Assembly: GCF_018100985.1 (NCBI RefSeq)
Contig: NZ_JAGJEI010000014.1
Location: forward strand, 60,933 to 124,932
DNA from: Pseudoalteromonas sp. MMG007
GTDB taxonomy: Bacteria; Pseudomonadota; Gammaproteobacteria; Enterobacterales; Alteromonadaceae
DNA: 64,000 nt
Reading direction: 5' to 3'
A program made the position numbers and the translations under genes. The notes below the pieces were generated by a model. That model saw only the letters and a program-made list of their open reading frames with translations. It searched no databases and was not told the origin of the DNA. Positions 59,742 to 64,000 of the stretch are shown here, one piece after another (position 1 is the first letter of the stretch; every line of letters starts with the position of its first letter).

Positions 59742-60158
59742 GTGACTATTTCCCTCGCAACTTCAACATCACTACCGATTAAGCATACTCAAATAAGAAA
59801 GCTCTCTTCAGATGAACTTATCGATTTAAAGAATAAAGTATCAGAACTACAACTGCATGGAATGAAAGACCATCAGCAACAAGCCAAAGCTCAAAACCAG
59901 GTACCGCAACATACTGTACTAGAGGTAAAAGGCAAAGTTATTGCAACATTTGGAGATAATGATTGGCGCTTTTATCCAAGCAATTCTGACGGAGGGGATG
60001 CCAGTATAACTGATACCGAGGTTATCAATAGCTTGAAATTGAAGTATGGGGAGGCTTTAAAAGTAATAACTTACCAACACGGACAAGGACCAACAATGGG
60101 AGAAATACTTGAAAGAGTTTACGGTGTTACCCCTAATAGGGTTAACACCACAGCCTAG
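59742..60158 (+). CDS. Small orphan protein beside glmS
   Basis: 138 residues; GTG start at 59742 with AAAGGAACC 8 nt upstream. No signal peptide or membrane helix, so probably cytosolic. The N-terminal half is Ser/Gln-rich and helical (SSDELIDLKNKVSELQLHGM). The middle has a compact strand pair (HTVLEVKGKVIATFGDNDWR). The C-terminus is helical. I do not recognise a family. It lies in the downstream neighbourhood of glmS, the classic Tn7 landing place, so it may be accessory. The inverted repeat GGTGTTA-ccc / ggg-TTAACACC spans its last codons (60122-60150) and may act as a terminator. Confidence 0.6.
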   Translation: MTISLATSTSLPIKHTQIRKLSSDELIDLKNKVSELQLHGMKDHQQQAKAQNQVPQHTVLEVKGKVIATFGDNDWRFYPSNSDGGDASITDTEVINSLKLKYGEALKVITYQHGQGPTMGEILERVYGVTPNRVNTTA

Positions 60159-60284
60159 CTGGCAACTCTTTGCCGTCTAAGTAACCATTAACTGAGGCCC
60201 TATAACTCATATATTCGCAAAACATAAAAATTTAAAAAGTACATTTGGTATGACGACTCTGACGCTTTGAGTATGAATCTTTAT

Positions 60285-60318
60285 TGTGTAGGGTGAAACT
60301 TTATTGTTCACCCACACT
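60285..60318. other. Hairpin in the glmS downstream region
   Basis: GTG-ta-GGGTGAA and TTCACCC-a-CAC form an interrupted stem beginning 22 bp downstream of the glmS stop. It may be the terminator or processing site of the glmS transcript; the T run is weak. Confidence 0.45.
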
Positions 60319-60339
60319 AAAAATCATAACCTTTTGATT

Positions 60340-60375
60340 TTACTCAACCGTAACCGATTTAGCTAAGTTACGTGG
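60340..60375 (-). other. Expected Tn7 (TnsD) recognition site in the 3' end of glmS
   Basis: The last dozen codons of glmS ([15 protein letters not shown]) are the segment recognised by TnsD in Tn7-carrying bacteria, with insertion about 25 bp downstream. The coding end is intact, and no Tn7 ends or tns genes are seen. The site is inferred from the conserved protein end. Confidence 0.5.
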
Positions 60376-62160
60376 TTGGTCAACGTCAGTGCCTTTAATT
60401 ACCGCTACGTAGTACGACAGTAACTGTAATGGCAGTGTGTAAACAATTGGCGCAATAATATCGTCAGTATGGTTTACGTTGATTACACGCATTGTGTCGT
60501 CTGACTCAAAGTGTGAATCTTTATCTGCGAATACGTAAATAATGCCGCCACGTGCGCGTACTTCTTCTACGTTTGATTTAAGCTTTTCTAATAACTCATT
60601 GTTTGGTGCTACAACAATAATTGGCATGTCGGCATCAATAAGTGCAAGAGGGCCATGTTTTAGCTCGCCCGCTGCGTAGGCTTCTGCGTGAATGTACGAA
60701 ATTTCTTTTAGCTTAAGCGCACCTTCCATCGCGATTGGGTATTGTGAACCACGGCCTAAAAATAGTGAGTGGTGCTTGTCGGCAAACTCTTCTGCAAGGT
60801 CTGCAATGCCATCAGCAAGCAATAATGTTTCTTCAAGCTTAGCGGGAAGTACTTTTATAGCATTTACAATGGCGCTTTGATCAAGCTGCTTTTCTTGCGC
60901 AATAGACGCAGTAAGCATTAACAAACCAACTAATTGTGTTGTAAATGCTTTAGTAGAAGCAACGCCAATTTCAGCACCAGCTTTAGTCATAAAGGCAAGA
61001 TCTGATTCGCGCACAAGCGATGAGCCAGGTACGTTACAAATGGTCATTGATGCCATGTAACCTTGCTCTTTAGCTAAACGTAATGCAGCTAGTGTATCGG
61101 CTGTTTCACCCGATTGTGAAATAGTAACAAGTAGGCTGTTTTCGTGCACATACGATTGGCGGTAACGGAACTCAGAAGCAATCTCAACATTACAGCTAAC
61201 GCCTGCAAATTGCTCAAGCCAGTAACGTGCAACCATACCTGAATGGTATGACGTACCACAGGCAATAATTTGTACGTGTTTTACGTCTTTAAATATTTGC
61301 TGAGCGCTGTCGCCAAAGGCATCAATTGCTACGCGGTCGTCGTTTAAACGCCCTTTAAGGGTATTACGTACTGCAAGTGGCTGCTCGTAAATTTCTTTTA
61401 GCATGTAGTGGCGGTAGTCGCCTTTACCTGAGGCATCTTGCGTGATGTTTGATTCAATCACTTCACGCTCTACTGCGTCGCCATTTTCATCAAAAATTTC
61501 AACAGTGTCACGCGTAATGCGGGCTACGTCGCCTTCTTCTAAAAAGATGAAACTACGAGTAACGGGTAATAGTGCTAACTGATCAGAGGCAATAAAGTTT
61601 TCGCCAAGGCCTAAACCTATAACCAGTGGGCTACCTGAGCGCGCTACGATGATTTCGTTGTCGTTTGCTTTATCAAATACAACCGTGCCAAACGCGCCTT
61701 CAAATTGCTTAACCGCTGCTTGAACAGATGCAAGTAACGTAGTGTGTTGCTTACGAAGCTTATGAATTAAGTGCACCATTACTTCGGTATCGGTTTCAGA
61801 TAGGAACTCGTAGCCTTCTTCTTTAAGCGATGCGCGCAGGCTTGCGTGGTTTTCAATAATACCGTTGTGCACTAGTGCTAGTTGGTTGTTTGATACATGC
61901 GGATGAGCGTTTTCTTCAGTAACGCTACCGTGTGTTGCCCAGCGTGTGTGTGCAATACCTGTATGACCGCTAACGCCTGCTTTCTCAAGTGCAGCTTCTA
62001 CGTTTACTACTTTACCTACTGCTTTTACAGTATTTAGCGTAGAGCCTTCTAATAGTGCTACACCGGCAGAGTCGTAGCCACGGTATTCAAGACGTTTAAG
62101 GCCTTCAACTAATATTCTGTTTACTGGACGTTCTGCAACTGCCCCAACTATTCCACACAT
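60340..62160 (-). CDS. glmS: Glutamine-fructose-6-phosphate aminotransferase (isomerising)
   Basis: 606 residues (E. coli 609). The glutaminase domain starts MCGIVGAV with the nucleophile Cys2 and contains [11 protein letters not shown] and [13 protein letters not shown] wording ([20 protein letters not shown]). Two SIS isomerase domains follow, with [20 protein letters not shown] and [22 protein letters not shown], and the conserved C-terminus [13 protein letters not shown]. It makes glucosamine-6-phosphate from fructose-6-phosphate and glutamine, the first step to UDP-GlcNAc for peptidoglycan and lipid A. It follows the DeoR-type regulator gene by 46 bp in the same direction and is probably controlled by it. 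Confidence 0.98.
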   Translation of the reverse strand: MCGIVGAVAERPVNRILVEGLKRLEYRGYDSAGVALLEGSTLNTVKAVGKVVNVEAALEKAGVSGHTGIAHTRWATHGSVTEENAHPHVSNNQLALVHNGIIENHASLRASLKEEGYEFLSETDTEVMVHLIHKLRKQHTTLLASVQAAVKQFEGAFGTVVFDKANDNEIIVARSGSPLVIGLGLGENFIASDQLALLPVTRSFIFLEEGDVARITRDTVEIFDENGDAVEREVIESNITQDASGKGDYRHYMLKEIYEQPLAVRNTLKGRLNDDRVAIDAFGDSAQQIFKDVKHVQIIACGTSYHSGMVARYWLEQFAGVSCNVEIASEFRYRQSYVHENSLLVTISQSGETADTLAALRLAKEQGYMASMTICNVPGSSLVRESDLAFMTKAGAEIGVASTKAFTTQLVGLLMLTASIAQEKQLDQSAIVNAIKVLPAKLEETLLLADGIADLAEEFADKHHSLFLGRGSQYPIAMEGALKLKEISYIHAEAYAAGELKHGPLALIDADMPIIVVAPNNELLEKLKSNVEEVRARGGIIYVFADKDSHFESDDTMRVINVNHTDDIIAPIVYTLPLQLLSYYVAVIKGTDVDQPRNLAKSVTVE

Positions 62161-62206
62161 AGTGTCTCCATTAATTTTTTAATTCTAGTAACTCACTTTG
62201 TAGTTA

Positions 62207-62971
62207 CTAATCAATAATCTCTGCACAAATTAGTTTTACACCACACGCCTCAATCGCTTTGCGTTTATCATCTGCTAAGCCAGTATCGGTTATTAAAGTG
62301 GTTACTATTTTCCACGGTAATTCTAAATTTGGTATTTTTCGGCCAATCTTATCTGATTCAACCATAACGATTACTTCGCGGGCTGCTTTTGCCATTACTT
62401 GGCTCAAACCAACTAACTCATTAAAGGTAGTCGTACCGCGCTTTACGTCTATGCCGTCAGCACCAATAAACAGCTGATCAAAATCGTAAGAGCATAATAC
62501 GTTTTCGGCAACTTGCCCCTGAAATGACTCAGAATGCGGATCCCATGTTCCACCGGTCATCAAAAGTGTTGGCTCGTTCTCAAGTGAAAGTAAACGGCTC
62601 GCCACTTTAATCGCATTGGTCATTACAACTAACCCGCGTTTATTTGCAAGCTCTGGGATCATGGCGGCCGTAGTACGCCCGCTATCAATAATAATACGGT
62701 TATGATCGTTTATTAGTGAGGCTGCCGCTTTTGCTATTGCTACTTTGCGCTTTGAGTCAACCTCGTCGCTAACAATTTCTTTAGGTAGTGCAATAGCACC
62801 ACCGTAACGGCGCAGTAACAGGCCACTTTTTTCAAGCGCGGTTAAATCTTTACGAATGGTTACTTCAGATGTTTGAAACTGCTCAGCAAGCTTTTCAACG
62901 GCCACTTCACCTAGCTCATTAACTTGAGCCAATATATTATGGCGACGCTGCTGTGTGTTTCGTTTAGTCAT
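62207..62971 (-). CDS. DeoR-family transcriptional regulator next to glmS
   Basis: 254 residues. The N-terminal helix-turn-helix reads VAVEKLAEQFQTSEVTIRKD, the DeoR signature, followed by LEKSGLLLRRYGGA. The C-terminal phosphosugar-sensing domain shows IIIDSGRTTAAMIPEL, VMTNAIKVA, TGGTWDPHSESFQG and FIGADGID. Such proteins sense sugar phosphates; glucosamine- or fructose-6-phosphate is likely here because glmS follows. Three copies of GTTTCGTTT, one within its first codons and two as an inverted repeat upstream, suggest autoregulation. Confidence 0.92.
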   Translation of the reverse strand: MTKRNTQQRRHNILAQVNELGEVAVEKLAEQFQTSEVTIRKDLTALEKSGLLLRRYGGAIALPKEIVSDEVDSKRKVAIAKAAASLINDHNRIIIDSGRTTAAMIPELANKRGLVVMTNAIKVASRLLSLENEPTLLMTGGTWDPHSESFQGQVAENVLCSYDFDQLFIGADGIDVKRGTTTFNELVGLSQVMAKAAREVIVMVESDKIGRKIPNLELPWKIVTTLITDTGLADDKRKAIEACGVKLICAEIID

Positions 62972-63022
62972 AAAGTAAGATATTAAGTTTCGTTTCGAAA
63001 GATGTGTAAGTTTAAACGAAAC
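62957..63022 (-). promoter_or_regulatory. Candidate operator of the DeoR-type regulator
   Basis: GTTTCGTTT occurs at 62957-62965 and 62987-62995, and its complement AAACGAAAC at 63014-63022. The last two form a perfect inverted repeat with an 18-bp spacer. TTTCGTTT repeats are typical operators for DeoR/GlpR-family proteins. The position covers the regulator promoter and the divergent acetyltransferase promoter. Confidence 0.65.
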
Positions 63023-63123
63023 AAGTTAAATGGCAAGTGAACGAGCAAAAATAAAGCAGCTTTCAACGAGTAATAATAAGGTAAAATAGCTTTAGCATCT
63101 CTTAACTAAACAAAGAAACCATA

Positions 63124-63651
63124 ATGCAGCCATTTAATAGCTTAAACAAAGAGCTTTTAGCCCTACGTAAACAAACAGGTGAAATATGCCGACTCTTTAA
63201 TAAAAGCCCGAGTAAAGGCAATTTAAAACGTATTAAAGAGCGATTCGCTCAATGCGGTGAAGGGGTAATTATAGAATCAGGTTTTCATTGCGATTATGGT
63301 AATCAAATAACTATTGGTGATCGTAGCTTTATAAATATTAACTGTACTGTATTAGATGCCCCAATTAGTGAAGCTTCAATTACAATTGGTGATGACTGTT
63401 TAATTGGTCCTAACGTGCAGTTGTTAGCAGTATCCCATGCAATAAACCCTACTCAGCGACTCAATAAACAAAACTTTGCATCACCCATCACAGTAGGTAA
63501 TAACGTGTGGATTGGCGCGGGCGTTATTATTTTAGCGGGTGTATCTATTGGGAATAACAGTGTTATTGGGGCGGGATCTGTCGTTACTAAAAATGTAACG
63601 GCTAATACCGTAGTAGCGGGTAATCCAGCTCGTGAAATAAGAACATTATAG
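63124..63651 (+). CDS. Hexapeptide-repeat sugar O-acetyltransferase (Maa/NodL/LacA type)
   Basis: 175 residues. The N-terminal helical cap (MQPFNSLNKELLALRKQTGE) is followed by a left-handed beta helix with hexapeptide repeats: FHCDYGNQITIGDRSFININ, ITIGDDCLIGPNVQLLAVSH (catalytic-type His in AVSHAINP), ITVGNNVWIGAGVIILAGVS and SVIGAGSVVTKNV. The end, VVAGNPAREIR, is typical. Acetyl-CoA would donate to a sugar or related hydroxyl; the acceptor is unknown. It is divergent from the DeoR-type gene and shares its control region. Confidence 0.9.
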   Translation: MQPFNSLNKELLALRKQTGEICRLFNKSPSKGNLKRIKERFAQCGEGVIIESGFHCDYGNQITIGDRSFININCTVLDAPISEASITIGDDCLIGPNVQLLAVSHAINPTQRLNKQNFASPITVGNNVWIGAGVIILAGVSIGNNSVIGAGSVVTKNVTANTVVAGNPAREIRTL

Positions 63652-64000
63652 CTATTACCGATGTGACTTTAGCATCGGGAGTCGCTTCGCTCCCTCGAAC
63701 TTACGTAATTGTTGTCAGGTAAGTGTATATTAACTGTACACATTTCACTTTCCTGCAGACGTAAAAAAACCAACTATTGCTAGTCGGGCTTTCTAAAATC
63801 TGAAGTCGGTGCGCTACGCAGTAGAATGTCGTGGTGCCACAGCGGCGGAGAGTCACAGTGAAATGCTTCACTACCTTTGTATCGGGGAGGTCTTCCATGG
63901 GGCTCGCCTTTGAGCTGTTTTTTTGATGTATAGGAATACAAATGCCGTGGAGTACAGGATGTACGAGGGCGGCCACTACTGAGTCCAGCATAGGGTCTAA
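63652..64000. other. Non-coding end of the window, probably a dispersed repeat or the 3' end of a leftward transcript
   Basis: The GC content rises and the sequence becomes rich in short palindromes (GTACAGGATGTAC; GGTGCGCTACGC). An open minus-strand frame of 96 codons crosses a terminator and has no family resemblance, so I do not call a gene. The style resembles palindromic intergenic repeats of related marine bacteria, but no second copy is present here to prove it. Confidence 0.4.
63763..63793 (-). terminator. Leftward intrinsic terminator
   Basis: On the minus strand CCGACTA-gcaa-TAGTTGG (one G-U pair) is followed by seven T residues. It would end a transcript entering from the right edge of the window. 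Confidence 0.75.

Noticed and set aside
60159..60339. Tn7-like insertion after glmS
   Set aside because: The expected site is present, but there are no transposon ends and no tns genes in the interval.
63701..63991. 96-codon open frame on the minus strand
   Set aside because: It runs across a strong leftward terminator, shows no domain-like composition and has no ribosome site I trust.

Overview
The window looks like a chromosomal stretch of a marine gammaproteobacterium, most probably Pseudoalteromonas or a close relative in the Alteromonadales. The reasons are an AT-rich base composition, many TonB-dependent receptors and PepSY proteins, secreted peptidases and paired alkaline phosphatases, a DeoR regulator-glmS pair, and the general flavour of the proteins. 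This assignment is inference from protein character; no rRNA or tRNA gene is present to confirm it.

Layout. 1-1.6 kb is a decayed IS4-family element. 1.8-8.1 kb holds an orphan secreted protein, a frameshifted DUF2721 gene, a kexin-like S8 lipoprotein protease with a probable dedicated chaperone gene, and a cytochrome c'. 8.2-12.5 kb is an RND efflux pair (permease and adaptor). 13.2-20.4 kb is a self-contained unit: a candidate sigma-54 promoter with a palindromic upstream site, then adaptor, ABC ATPase, FtsX-type permease, NtrC-family regulator and histidine kinase. 20.4-28.2 kb is mixed housekeeping (PhzF-like, PQ-loop, PepSY, DUF6445, PH-domain pair, hexose-6-phosphate mutarotase) with two eroded genes. 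28.6-36.4 kb has a MarR regulator, a porin, and a Fur-box-preceded operon (PepSY, DUF2271, DUF4198) followed by a TonB receptor. 36.6-41.4 kb carries a repetitive DUF4097 lipoprotein, a KefB/C-type antiporter and a KAP-like P-loop NTPase. 41.6-45.9 kb has two tandem alkaline phosphatases. 46.5-48.7 kb has DUF3297, a homocysteine methyltransferase and an esterase. 49.1-53.4 kb is a compact zinc-acquisition locus: a MerC-like membrane protein divergent from a His-rich TonB receptor and a His-rich AztD-like lipoprotein, with two Zur-like palindromes between them. 53.6-64 kb has a tricorn-like S41 peptidase, a DEAD-box helicase, a frameshifted esterase-TPR gene, a small orphan next to glmS, glmS, its DeoR-type regulator and an acetyltransferase.

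Three themes tie the window together. First, metal supply: two Fur-like boxes and two Zur-like boxes sit in front of matching transport genes. Second, efflux: one RND pump and one signal-controlled ABC pump. Third, a MITE-like repeat of 268 bp flanked by TA is present in four copies. One copy sits in the loop of a terminator, one abuts a start codon, and one lies just upstream of the candidate sigma-54 control region. At least five genes are broken by frameshift or deletion. No CRISPR array, phage or integrase is visible.
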